From contig JAPWGK010000041.1 in the NCBI GenBank assembly GCA_029641185.1, positions 1 through 55,870 of the forward strand: 55,870 nucleotides of DNA. Reading direction: 5' to 3'. The stretch comes from Pseudofabraea citricarpa (lineage: Eukaryota > Ascomycota > Leotiomycetes > Helotiales > Dermateaceae). Under the pieces are notes generated by a model. The model was not told the origin of the DNA. It saw only the letters and a list, made by a program, of their open reading frames with translations, and did no database searches. A program made the position numbers and the translations under genes. This document shows, piece after piece, positions 38,878 to 49,421 of this stretch (its first letter is position 1; each line of letters begins with the position of its first letter).

Positions 38878-38921
38878 AGCGAAGCTGCTAAGCAAGAGTT
38901 TTAGTTCTTTATTAATAGTAG

Positions 38922-38958
<37 letters not shown>

Positions 38959-38979
38959 TTAACGATAATTAGTATAAAA

Positions 38980-39050
38980 AAGAGTGTAGTTTAAAGGTAA
39001 AATAGGAAGCTTCAGACTTCAAATTCTCGGTTCGATTCTGAGTACTCTTG
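38980..39050 (+). tRNA. trnW(tca): tRNA-Trp (TCA)
   Basis: Acceptor aagagtg/tactctt, loop cttcaga with TCA, able to read both TGA and TGG, in line with TGA-Trp in the genes here. Confidence 0.93.
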
Positions 39051-39177
39051 TATAAATTTAACGTAATATATTTTATTATATGTATTATATTAAGTGATAC
39101 CTAAACTATTACATATATGTAGTATGTAAAAATTAGCTAAGCTAAACCAAAATGTGTGCGAAACGCGAAGCAAGAAA

Positions 39178-39249
39178 GGTTCCTTAGCTTAATAGGTAAA
39201 GCGCATTCTTGATAAGGATGTGTTCGGAGTTCAAGTCTCTGAGGAATCA
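39178..39249 (+). tRNA. trnI(gat): tRNA-Ile (GAT)
   Basis: Acceptor ggttcct/aggaatc, loop with GAT (cttgata), T loop ttcaagt. Confidence 0.93.
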
Positions 39250-39277
39250 GGGCATTAATGGTATTAATTAAACCAAA

Positions 39278-39363
39278 AGAGAATTGCCCGAGTGGTTTAA
39301 GGAGATAAGCTTGAAACTTATTAGATTTAATGGATCTCATCCGTTCGAATCGGATATTCTCTG
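39278..39363 (+). tRNA. trnS(tga): tRNA-Ser (TGA)
   Basis: Acceptor agagaat/attctct, anticodon stem ataag/cttat with loop cttgaaa, long variable arm. Reads UCN. Confidence 0.93.
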
Positions 39364-39396
39364 GTATAAGGCTTAATGCAAATATGAAATCTAATA

Positions 39397-39468
39397 CGGG
39401 TTAGAGCCAGGTGGTTAGGCGTCTCATTTGGGTTGAGGAATTGTTATGTTCGAATCATAATAACCCGA
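39397..39468 (+). tRNA. trnP(tgg): tRNA-Pro (TGG)
   Basis: Acceptor cgggtta/taacccg, stem tctca/tgagg, loop tttgggt. Confidence 0.93.
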
Positions 39469-42263
39469 TGAAGAATATATAAAATATAAAAATGGATATG
39501 CATTAGTAATGACGACGATGACGTATATAGAAAAAAAAATTCTATACTATATAATTAGTATAGGAAAGTATATAAAGAAACTATTAGGGATACCTAGCTA
39601 TATATTAAAGAGAGGATATATTTAAGTTGTGTTATTAGAGTGCGAGTCAACACATGAACTCAAGAAGAAATTCTGTAATAAACGAAGTGAATTGAAATAT
39701 CTTAGTAACTTTAGGAAAATAAATCAAACGAGATTCTATAATTAGTGTGAATGAAAGTAGAAAAGCCTAAAAAATATAAAAATATTGTCTTATATGAATA
39801 AAGATAAAAAAATGTAATAAAAGAATAAATATTAACATTACAAATTTTACATAAATAAGATGATATATTAAATAAGTAAAATGGGAAAAACCTGTTTGAA
39901 GATAAAGGGGAACCTTCCTCTAAGGCTAAATATAATATATAAGCGACAGCGTATAGTACTGTGAAGGAAAGGTTTGAAATAGTAGTTTTATAAGCAGCTT
40001 GAATAAAATTTAAATAAATAATAAGAGCGTACCTTTTGCATAATGGGTCAGTGAGTTAATGTTAGATGCGAGCAGCAATGCCCAGATAAACCAATTATGA
40101 AATAATGAATTAGTATCTAAAATTAGACCCGAAGCCTGGTGATCTTACTACAGTCAGGGTTATAAAAGCCCGAACGGGTTATCGTTGTAAAGATATCCGA
40201 TGAACTGTGGTAAGTAAGTGAAAGACAACACTGACTAGGATAGCTGGTTTTCTGCGAAACCTATATAAGTAGGTAATTCAAGTTACATCTTAGCAGGTAC
40301 AGAACTGTGATCTCAGGCAACTTCTATTAATTGTTTAGTTTAGTGCTTCTTTTTTTTTTTATTAGAAAGACTAAGAAATAATTAATAATTTTGCATATAT
40401 CGGGGGATCGTGAAGATTTTATCGGTGAGTATTCGCACTCGGAAGGGCAATGATGAGTCTTGAATAATCGGACATAGTACGATAAGGTTGTATGTCTAAA
40501 GGGAAACAGCCCAGAACAAGAGTTAAGGTTCCAAAATTATTGTTAAGTGAAAATAAGGAAGTTTCTATTTAATACGACCAGGAAATAGGCTTAGAAGCGG
40601 TCATTTTTTGAAGATCTCGTAACAGAGCACTGGTTTAGTAGATAAAGTCTACATTTATAGTTGCACCGAAAATTTAACGGATCTAAACAATATACCAACA
40701 CCTTGTCCATATTTAACAATAATAAAAATTATTTTATCTGATGGGGTAGCAGAACGTTGGGTAAATCTTCGACTTATGATATTTAAGAATAAGAAAATAG
40801 ATAACCCAAGTGAGAATGCTGACATGAGTAACGAAAAAGGGATAAAACCCTCGCCTAAAGCTTATGGAATTATTAAAGTAACGGCCTCTAAGTTTATTAA
40901 CCTAAAGGATTAAACGATGAGCAAATCTTGTCTACAAAGTAACAACCTTCTTTTATTTAAAGTGAAGAAGGTTCAGGAAAAACAGTAACAAGTCTTTAAG
41001 ACATTGCAACAAACTAAAAAGATGAGCAATGCTAAAAGGTGACGAAATAACCGTACCTAGATTCTACCCCAAGTAAGCAAGTAGAGAATACGAAGGCGTT
41101 TGAGTGAATAATCATTAAGGAACTCGGCAAACTAACTACCGTAACTTCGGGATAAGGAGGGCCATTCTTCCTGATTAATATCGGGTAAAGAAGAGGAAGC
41201 ATGGAATAGTGTTGTACGACTGTTTAATTAAAACAAAGCACTCTGCAATAAGATAATAAATCAAAGTATTGAGTGTGATTTCTGCCCAATGTCGGCTGGT
41301 TAACGAATTATCTAAGTCGACTAATATAAGCTTGGTTATGAAGGAAACCCCGATCAATGGCGGCCTTACAGATAAGGGTCCTAAGGTAGCGGAATACCCT
41401 GGCCGTTAAATGCGGTCTTGCATGAATGATTTAACGATACAACAGCTGTCTCAATGATTAGCTCAGTGAAATTGGAGTAACTGTGCAGATACAGTTTACC
41501 TCTAGTTAGACGAGAAGACCCTATGCAGCTTTACTGTTGCTAGTTATTCAATATGATTAAATATATTTTAGTTTATAAGGTAGTTTTAGAACAAAATTGA
41601 AAGACCTTTATATTATTTGTCATGTTAGTAGACGTAAATGTCTAGTCTATAATACGGGAACGTTAGACTTATATATGTAATATAATGTTCTTTAGTGTTA
41701 AAGAAAACCAAATGGAAAAATGACTAGGAGGCAGTTTATGCGGGGCACAGATCCCATAAAAAGTACCTGGGTGTATCCAAAGTTAATTTTGTAAAATTAT
41801 CATAATTAATTATGGTAATTAAATATACATATTTTGTATATTTTATATTTTTAGTTTGTTATTTGGTGTAGCTCTAGCTCTAAAAAAAGGAAGGCTTTTT
41901 TTGCCTTCCCTTTTTTTTTTTCTAAGAAGCTATAACAAATCCAGCTATATATCTATTAAGTTAGAACTAATATTTTTATTATAAGTAAGATTTTAACTAT
42001 ATGGGAAATAGATGTAATAAAAATATTAAAAGTATTATTAATAATACTAGGTTAATGTTTTTAGCTATTTTATTTGTATGTTTTAATAAACATTTTTGAT
42101 ATTTAAGCAAATAAAATAATTATGTTAATTACTTGTCAAGTTTAATGGCTTAATCTTGCTTTACTGTTTGACTTACACGTCTATCAGTCGCGTAAGCGGG
42201 GCATATGATCACAAGATGCAGAAAGGAAAGGTCTTGGATTTTTGAAAAAGCTACGCTAGGGAT

Positions 42264-45246
42264 GTTAGTCCTTCAATGATTTATATCATTACTCGCTGAT
42301 CTAAAAAAAATCAAAATCCGCGCGAAAATGAAAATCAATTGATTTTAATTGGGTCAATTTCAAGAAAAACTTTATAGTTAACTATTAATAAGTTATCTAA
42401 AGTTGACATGAAGCGAAGCTTACTTCAACACTAATAATATAAGTAAGAACGTTCAAAGACTATAAGGTGAATAGTGTTAATAATAATCCTTACAACGAAA
42501 CCCAACGTTTATATATTTAAATATAGCAGTTATACTGTTAATAATCCTTGTTAATAAACATGAGATAGATACAATCTTTAAATGATTGTACTTAGCAAAA
42601 AAAAAATAATAAGACAAAAAAGAATGAAAAACAACGAAGACTTAAATGTAAGACTATTTAAAGATAATCAAAGTAACTTAGGTGTAAATACACCAATTAT
42701 ATTTAGTAAAAAATTAAATAATAAGTCTAGAGTAATACCTTTAAATATTATTAGAGATAAAATGGGGCCAACAAAGCATTTTACACCTGCAGCTCAGGAA
42801 TGAGTTAATAATGTTTATGCTTATAATAAAAATTATACTAAATTATTACCCAGTGCAGATAAAAATTTAATGGAGTTAGTAAAAAGTTATTTTAATCTTT
42901 ATATCCAAAAATATTTAAATAATGAAATAGAACAATCTAAAGGGTTACCTACTAGATATAGACGATTATCTATAAAAAAAGTATTTGTAGGAAAAGGAGA
43001 TATTAAACATACTAGTACTAAAGTAATAATAACTTTATACGTTTATAACTATGAAAAAAGGAAATTCTTGGCTAAAGAGGCTAAAGATATAAGAAATTGA
43101 TTTAAAGAAGATAAATTGACCTTTAACGAAGATAAACCTGTAGTAAAAATAGTAAATAACAATGTTTTCTTAAGTTATAAAAGATGATTTAATTGAACAG
43201 CTTATTCATTGTTACAAAGAACAGAACCTGTTGTATTAGAACAATTTTATTTAAGAAAGTTTTTTAATAAATTGTCTATAAAAACAAAAATATCTAAAGC
43301 TAACTTGTCTTTAAAAGAAGAAAGAGAAAGCGCGCTTGCTATTACTAATAAAGGTTTATTTATATATGTGCCATTATATAGTGATTATATAAAATATATA
43401 TCTAGTCTTAATATAGATAAAAATAAACCTTCGTTTGATAATTTTATAAATCTTATACGAATTGTAAAAACTAAAAATTTAGTTGATTTAAAATACAATA
43501 ATAAAGACTTTAGTGATAAAGCTTTATATCTAAATCACGTAAAAGATTATTTATCCGAATTTTTTGTAGTAAATAAAAAATTAACTAAAGTAATTCTTAA
43601 TTTAAAAAAACTAAAGACTTTAAAAGATCCTTTAGGTTGAAACTTTAAATTTAGAAATTTAAAACGTAGATATTTAATCTTAAAACATAAAACTTTCTCA
43701 TATAATGGTAAAGAAGAAGAATCTTTGAAAGAAGAAATGAAATCATTTACAATACATAAATTCTTTTATATATTAAGTAACATTAATATTAAAAGTAAAA
43801 TAGATTTATCTTCTCAAAAGAAGAGAAGAGATGTAAATTTAAGAGATATAACTTTATATCTTTACCATGTAAATAAATATTTAAATAAAAATTTACATCT
43901 TGTTCATAAAGATTTCTTATTTAAATTATTGGATAGTTTATTTGAGTTTAAAAGAAATAATTTAAACTATAGTGAAAATGCGATATATATTGACTACTAT
44001 AAATATTTATTTAGCGGAGAATTTGTTAATAAACCTTCATTTGATGACTTTTTAACTCTTTTAGATAATTTTGATGATGCAGATCAATTAGAACTTTTAA
44101 AAGCTAAATATGGATATTTTTCTTTAATTAAAAATAGAAATTTAAAAGGTAAAATAAGTAAACAAATTACACAAAACATAAATAAAGCAGATATTGTTAA
44201 ATATAGTAGTGAGGATTTCTATAATAAAGCATTAAATTTTAAAGAAGAGACTCTAAAACATTACTTTAAATTAAGTTTTATGTCTTTACGTAAACTTATT
44301 TTTAATCAAAATAAATTTACAAATTCTTTCATGAAAAATTTAAGACGTTTGGTTAATAAACTATATAATAAAGAAGTAGTATTTAACCTGGTAGACTTAA
44401 CAAAATTACATTTTAATAGTGACATATACACACAAGCTGTAACTTTAAAATTAAAAAATAGAAAAAATAGATTATATAGAGTTTTAAAACGTTCATTGCT
44501 TAGAGTAAAAATACCTTACGTTAATCGAATAAAAGAAAAAGGTAGTAAAATTGATATAGAACAATTCTTAGTGAATAAAGTAAAAAACATTAAAATTAAT
44601 TCTATTTTAGTTAATTATATTAATAAGAAAGATCCTTTAAATAATTTATTGTTAAATTTTTATCCTAAAAATGAAAATATAAAAACTAATTCACTAGAAC
44701 CTGAGTATTGAGATAAACAATGACAAGAAAAACCAGAATATGTAATAAGTGAGTATCCTATACTTAGAACATTAAAACATAAAAATCTGGCGGGAGTTAG
44801 AATTGAAGCTAAAGGTCGATTAAGCCGACGTTTTACTGCATCTAGATCAGTCTTTAAATTGAAATGAATAGGTGGTTTAAAAAACGTTGATTCTTCTTTT
44901 AAAAAATGATCTACTGTTATTTTAAGAGGTCATGCTAAATCTAACGTGCTATATTCAAACGTTAATTCTAAAAACCGTATTGGAGCTTATGGGGTTAAAG
45001 GTTGAGTAAGTAGTAAGTAAAGATAAATAGTGTATAAAAAAAATTAAAATATAAAATTTCTTGTTTCGCGCCAACCTTCGTACCAAAAATAAAAATAAAA
45101 TTATTATAATTATATTGTCGGTGTTAAAAAAAATTTCGCGTTGCGATTATTAAATATATTTAAATAAATAAATGAAGAAAGAGTCTGATCTTCTTTTGTG
45201 AAAAAGAGAAATAAAACAAAACAAAGTTTTATGGTATAACATCTTG
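42264..45246 (+). mobile_element. Group I intron of rnl carrying rps3
   Basis: 2983 nt at the classical position within GGGAU|AACAGG (E. coli ~2449), the site used in nearly all Pezizomycotina for the rps3 intron. 5' exon ends in T and the intron ends in G; a P7-like gttcaaagactataaggtg lies before the ORF. It encodes a ribosomal protein, not a homing enzyme. Confidence 0.92.
42582..45020 (+). CDS. rps3: Ribosomal protein S3, unusually long
   Basis: 812 codons in one frame with TGA as Trp; 30S-type ribosomal protein S3 of the mitoribosome, encoded inside the rnl intron. The conserved C-terminal domain is plain: LAGVRIEAKGRLSRRFTASR, SSFKKWSTVILRGHAKSN and RIGAYGVKGWVSS. Typical fungal versions are roughly 400-550 aa. 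The surplus is a Lys/Asn-rich middle part that looks duplicated: NKPSFDNFINLIRI versus NKPSFDDFLTLLDN, and ALYLNHVKDYLSEF versus TLYLYHVNKYLNKN. Start ATG 42582 is the first in frame. Confidence 0.92.
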
Positions 45247-45951
45247 AACAGGCTAATTGCGCCAGAGAGTACAAATTGAGTGCGCAGTTTGGCACCTCGA
45301 TGTCGGCTTAACTTATCCACATGAATGTAGAAATCATGAAGGGTCTGACTGTTCGTCAATTAATAAGTTACACGAGCTGGGTTAAATACGTCGTAAGACA
45401 GTATGGTTTCTATCTTCTAGAGGAAATTAGAATAAAATATGGATAGCCCCCTCGTACGAAAGGAGCTGGGTATATTGACCTATGGTTTACCTGTTGTTTA
45501 TGTGCCCTATATTAATTTAAGTATATGTTTTCCGCTTCTATGTCTAATAAAAAAAATTGCGCGCGCAAGCTTTTTGCAAGCGCAAGCGATAAAGTTAGGC
45601 AAAAAGAAAAAGATATAACTGTACAGGGATATTACTTTCACTTAAGTAAATTTATAGCATAGGCACGGCAGGAACGCTATGTTAGTTAAAGATAAGTGTT
45701 GAATGCATTTAGCCGCGAAACTTACCATAAGATATTCTTAAACATACGTAGTAGAACACTACGATTTTGTAGCTAATCTAATTAAAATATTAGACATTAT
45801 CTAATAATATTAATCTTTTAATTATTTAGCTACAATTAATAGGCTTTAGCTGAAAGAATCTAAAGATTTTTAGGCATAAAGTACTAATTCTATCTATAAC
45901 TGAATAATTTCTATATCAAAACATAATAAAAACAAAAAACGATATTATTTT

Positions 45952-46022
45952 GCCTAGTTAGCATAAAAGTAATGTGGCTGTTTTGTAACCAGCATAAACA
46001 AGTGCGATACTTGTACTGGGCT
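45952..46022 (+). tRNA. trnT(tgt): tRNA-Thr (TGT)
   Basis: Acceptor gcctagt/actgggc, D stem gcat/atgt, loop with TGT, T arm acaag/cttgt. The innermost anticodon pair is a mismatch. Confidence 0.85.
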
Positions 46023-46080
46023 GATTTTTTACTTGCGTGCGTGTGCGTAGCAGTAGCAACAGTAAAAATCTTGTATTTAG

Positions 46081-46150
46081 GCCTTATAGTCAAGTGGTTA
46101 AGACATAATGTTTTCACCATTACATCGTGGGTTCGAGGCCCGCTGAGGCT
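46081..46150 (+). tRNA. trnE(ttc): tRNA-Glu (TTC)
   Basis: Anticodon stem taatg/catta with loop ttttcac; T loop ttcgagg. Last acceptor pair is weak. Confidence 0.9.
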
Positions 46151-46166
46151 AATTTTAAATACTAAA

Positions 46167-46237
46167 TGCGGATTGATGTAATAGTAACATAGCTGGCTCA
46201 TGCCCAGAATATGGGGGTGCAAATCCTTTGTCCGTAC
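46167..46237 (+). tRNA. trnM(cat): tRNA-Met (CAT), first copy
   Basis: Acceptor tgcggat/gtccgta, D stem atgt/acat, loop ctcatgc. One of three CAT tRNAs; which is the initiator is not decided. Confidence 0.88.
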
Positions 46238-46276
46238 ATTTAATTTAATATATTGTTACTTTTTTTATTAAAAAAA

Positions 46277-46346
46277 GGCTATAGCTTAATTGGTAAAGCA
46301 AGCTGCTCATGACAGCTGAGATGTGTGTTCAAATCACTCTGGCCTT
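46277..46346 (+). tRNA. trnM(cat): tRNA-Met (CAT), second copy
   Basis: Anticodon stem agctg/cagct with loop ctcatga; acceptor aggctat/ctggcct with one weak pair. Confidence 0.88.
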
Positions 46347-46367
46347 AACTAATGTAATTATTTAATA

Positions 46368-46449
46368 ATCCGAGTGCTGGAATGGTAGACAGGGCGAGTT
46401 TAAGCTTCGCTGATTTATTATCATAAACGTTCAAGTCGTTTCTCGGATA
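46368..46449 (+). tRNA. trnL(taa): tRNA-Leu (TAA)
   Basis: Acceptor atccgag/ctcggat, stem gcgag/ttcgc with loop tttaagc, long variable arm. Confidence 0.93.
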
Positions 46450-46493
46450 ATCATTTGTTAAGTTCTTAATTTACACTAAAAAAACAAACAACA

Positions 46494-46565
46494 GGGGACA
46501 TAGTTTAATTGGTAAAACTGCGATTTTGCATATCGTTATTTCAGGATCGAGTCCTGATGTCTCCA
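46494..46565 (+). tRNA. trnA(tgc): tRNA-Ala (TGC)
   Basis: Acceptor ggggaca/tgtctcc, stem gcgat/atcgt with loop tttgcat. Confidence 0.93.
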
Positions 46566-47028
46566 CTCGCTACGCGTGCGAAGCAAGAAATTAAACTTGT
46601 GATAGTTTAACTATATAACTTAAGTTTTTAGTGTGCTTGCTTCGTGCGAAGCACACAAGAAAGGATAAAGATAAAGGATGTTATAATTTATACAAGTTAT
46701 TATAGGTTGATATTGACCTTATTTATTATTACATTACCCTATCCCATAAGGTGCTTGCTTCGTGCGAAGCACACAAGATAAAAAAAGAAGGCAAAGTTTA
46801 CTTATAAAAGACTTAATAAAAAAAGCATAAGTATATTTTCACCTTTTTGTGTTATTTATATTATTTGTTCTTCACCCTCACCCTTACCCTCACTCCCATT
46901 TTATTCTTCATCCTTACCCTCACCTTCACCCTATCCCTCATCTTCACCCTCACCCTCACCCTATCTTATAGGGTGAGGGATAGGGATAGGTTTATAACCC
47001 TAGTCAATTAATCATCAAAAATATTAAA
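46566..47028 (+). other. Spacer with GC-rich hairpins and cacct repeats
   Basis: Two copies of the hairpin tgcttgcttcgtgcgaagca (46633 and 46751 areas) and a pyrimidine array of cacccttaccctcac-type units (46866-46968), whose end can fold back on tagggtgagggatagg (46972-46990). No gene. Confidence 0.65.
46631..46778 (+). repeat. GC-cluster family, GCGAAGC type
   Basis: Near-identical hairpins at 46631-46660 and 46751-46778, with a shorter copy at 47188-47204. Shorter relatives with gcgaagc occur at 38880, 39165, 42413, 46577 and 47584. All known copies lie between 38.8 and 47.6 kb, in spacers, an intron and a pseudogene. Confidence 0.7.
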
Positions 47029-47101
47029 GCCCGAGAAGCTCTATTGGTGGAGCATAATACTGAAGCTATTATGGTTGTAAGTTCAAGTCTTACCTTGGGC
47101 A
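47029..47101 (+). tRNA. trnF(gaa): tRNA-Phe (GAA)
   Basis: Acceptor gcccgag/cttgggc, stem taata/tatta with loop ctgaagc. Its 3' half is copied directly downstream. Confidence 0.93.
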
Positions 47102-47115
47102 TGTTGTATTTTAAT

Positions 47116-47147
47116 TAGGTTGTAAGTTCGAATCTTATCTTGGGCAA
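47116..47147 (+). pseudogene. 3' half copy of tRNA-Phe
   Basis: ggttgtaagttcgaatctta and following bases repeat tRNA-Phe from the variable loop to the acceptor end with a few changes; no 5' half is present. Confidence 0.75.
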
Positions 47148-47207
47148 GTTTTTTTTAGCAATCTAAAGATTCTATATCTTTTTTTTTGTGCTTGCTTCGC
47201 ACACTAA

Positions 47208-47290
47208 AGGGTAATGATGGAATGGTAGACATAAATAGTTTAGGACTATTTGATTTTAAAATCGTATCCGTTCAAGTCGGATTTACCTTA
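47208..47290 (+). tRNA. trnL(tag): tRNA-Leu (TAG)
   Basis: Acceptor agggtaa/ttacctt, loop tttagga, long variable arm. Ends one base before the next ATG. Confidence 0.92.
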
Positions 47291-47291
47291 C

Positions 47292-48726
47292 ATGATCTTT
47301 CTCAACTTTATTTTAATTATATTACTTATCAAATTTATTTTCGGTTTAACTAAATGAGGCAAAACAAGATTACATGGCAGAGTAGCATTATTAGCTATAT
47401 TTAGTTCAGCTATAATTGCTTATAGTAGCTTAGAGTTTATTAATTACAATATTGGTATAAGCTTAACTTTTTTATTACATTGGTTTATCTTTATGGGTAT
47501 ATTTATATTTGCCTCTTATTTATTGTCTCTTTACGGGGACGGTATAGATTCATAATATAATTCGCCTTTTCTTTATTTTTCCGCGCGAAGCAAAATAAGT
47601 ACTAAAGAATAAATATTAATAATATTTAATATTATATTACTAGCAATTTTTAATAAATATCGTAATACAAGATTTAAATAAATATGTATAATAGTTACTT
47701 TAAATCTTTTTACTATAATATTTATAGTTCTTATAGGTAATATACCTAGTACTATACCTATAATACATCTATGTAGATTTCTAGTAATTATAGTCATCAT
47801 TTGTCTTTTACCTTTTATTTATAGAAAACATGAAAAGTCTATAATAAAATTTCTTAACAATTATAAATGACAATATTTGCTATATATATTGGCATACACC
47901 CGAATTTTATCATCAAGTCTAAGTATCATATTACTATTCATAATATATTACATTACGAATAATTTTGCATTATATTTTCTAATAATAGAAAGTCTTATTA
48001 ATATGTTGCCTTGAGGACAAGGAGGACAAGGCAATTCAAATATACCGGGGGGCTTATCATGGTTCTAGTTTTAGTTCTAATTCTAATATAGGAGATGGAC
48101 CTCTGCTTTAGCTGGGCCAGAACCCCTGCTTTAGCTAGACCACAACATTTTGAAGGACAACCTGACAGACAAGTTCGTCGTAAAAAGTCTTCTTCTAGTT
48201 CTGATGAATCAAGTCCAGTAGAAAGAGGGTATTCTACCATGGTTAGATCAAACTTAGAAGAAAGAGAAGGGTATACAGGTTCTGCAAGATCGCTTGAAAA
48301 TAGTGAAACAATTAAAAAGATCACTGATTTTTAAAATCAAAACCCTCATGTTCTAGTTGACGATTCAACTAATATTTTTTTAATAAAGATCTAGATAGAA
48401 ATATTAATATAGGATATTTCGAAACTAAAAAAGGTCGTTTTTACCCATATTGTATGCATTGCTTTCATAATGAAAAAGTAAAAGTGTTTAAAGAAGAACA
48501 TCTTAACTCGGGTAGTTGTGTCAAGGAAGCTTGCCCATTCCCTCAAATATATATATTACATAAGGATAGATTTATTCCTTTGAGTGCAGATAAAAATATA
48601 CAAGCCGAATGAGTGAGTAGATAAATTTATTGAAAAGATCTTAGAGGAAATTATGTTAGATTTCCTTTAAGTTTACCCGAACACCTTATAAGAAGGGTAT
48701 GGCAAGAAAAAGAGGTAAATCCTTAA
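47292..48726 (+). pseudogene. Decayed nad2-chimeric ORF (paralogue of the ORF at 50104)
   Basis: First 87 codons (47292-47555) form a diverged NAD2 N terminus (GRVALLAIFSSAIIAYSSLE versus SRVAFLALLSSAVVGYSTLE). The same frame continues through three stops into membrane segments with YRKHEKSIIKFLNNYK (compare YSKHEKWIVYHLNNSK), a short Gly/Gln linker, then a soluble part in other frames (48095-48334, 48380-48726) with SETIKKITDF, DRNINIGYFETKKG, HCFHNEKV. Stops at 47553, 47610, 47676, 48064, 48332, 48622 and a frame change at a T7 run (48375) show it is dead. A GC-rich gcgcgaagcaaaa scrap lies at about 47583. It sits one base after tRNA-Leu. Confidence 0.75.
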
Positions 48727-48827
48727 GAGGGATAAACGCATAAAATGTATTTATAATGTTAATTAGAGTTTAACATGTCTTTTATTATTTTATATCATAT
48801 ATATCATATTAATATGATTATAAATGA

Positions 48828-48900
48828 AGCCTTTATAGCTCAACGGTAGAGCGAGATACTGTTAATATTTTGATAGATGTTCGATTCATCTTAAGGGCTC
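48828..48900 (+). tRNA. trnN(gtt): tRNA-Asn (GTT)
   Basis: Acceptor agccttt/aagggct, D arm gctc/gagc, loop ctgttaa. Confidence 0.92.
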
Positions 48901-49135
48901 TTAACGATATGTTTGCATTAATACAATCCAAATAAAAATAAAAAAAAAATAATAATAATACTTTTTTTTTATTATTAAAAAAAGGTAGTATTTATACCTT
49001 TTTCTCATATTAGTTAATATAGCCATAAAACTATTATAGTATAATATCTTATTAATTTAAAGATAAAAAAGGTAAATGGTAGTATAGACTATTTCAATAT
49101 TTGCCTCATAGATATTTAAGTTTATTTTAAATTTA

Positions 49136-49265
49136 AAATTTAAAAAGGTTACACGTAACCTTTTTCCTCACTTCTAGTAATTCTTATTATTACTATAATA
49201 ATCTCTATATTAAGGGGTAATAAATCACATCATTCAAATATAATGGAGGTAAAAATAAAACATGA
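49136..49265 (+). repeat. Diverged copy of the nad6 leader
   Basis: From the hairpin aaaaaggtta/taaccttttt through cctcactt, gggtaataaa and ataatggaggtaaaaa to an ATG followed by AATAATTTA, it follows the nad6 leader (about 35018-35150). Here the ATG (49262) opens only eight codons before a stop. Confidence 0.75.
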
Positions 49266-49323
49266 ATAATTTAGGTGTGTGTAAGTAGCACAGAATGTTT
49301 ATCTAGTGTGTAGGTAGCCCATC

Positions 49324-49421
49324 CCTTTTGGGACCCTTTTGGGACCCTTTTGGGACCCTTTTGGGACCCTTTTGGGACCCTTTTGGGACCCTTTTGGGAC
49401 CCTTTTGGGACCCTTTTGGGA
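49324..49421 (+). repeat. 11-bp tandem array, about nine copies
   Basis: Unit cccttttggga repeated without error about nine times. Three units make 33 bp and so keep frame, giving a GPFWDPFGTLL peptide repeat in one frame. The array is bracketed by two copies of a ~36-bp stretch (gtgtgtaagtag.acagaatg) at 49274 and 49434. Confidence 0.9.

Larger units (their letters stand above)
39540..45890 (+). rRNA. rnl: Large subunit ribosomal RNA, split by one intron
   Basis: Exons about 39540-42263 and 45247-45890. Landmarks: gataagggtcctaaggtagcg (41374), the gagaagaccctatgcagctt block (41512), 3' exon aacaggctaattgcg joining ...ctagggat to rebuild the conserved GGGAUAACAGGCU peptidyl-transferase sequence, ggcacctcgatgtcggct (45289) and the sarcin-ricin loop tacgaaaggagc (45454; cgtacgaaaggag). 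A long AT-rich variable insert with hairpin ggaaggc/gccttcc lies at 41780-42110. Termini are estimates. Confidence 0.95.

Noticed and set aside
39500..41400. Short ORFs inside rnl and over tRNA genes
   Set aside because: Overlap with conserved rRNA and tRNA sequences explains them.
46866..46990. CRISPR-like or telomere-like array
   Set aside because: Units are irregular cacct/taccct simple repeats without spacers of constant length.
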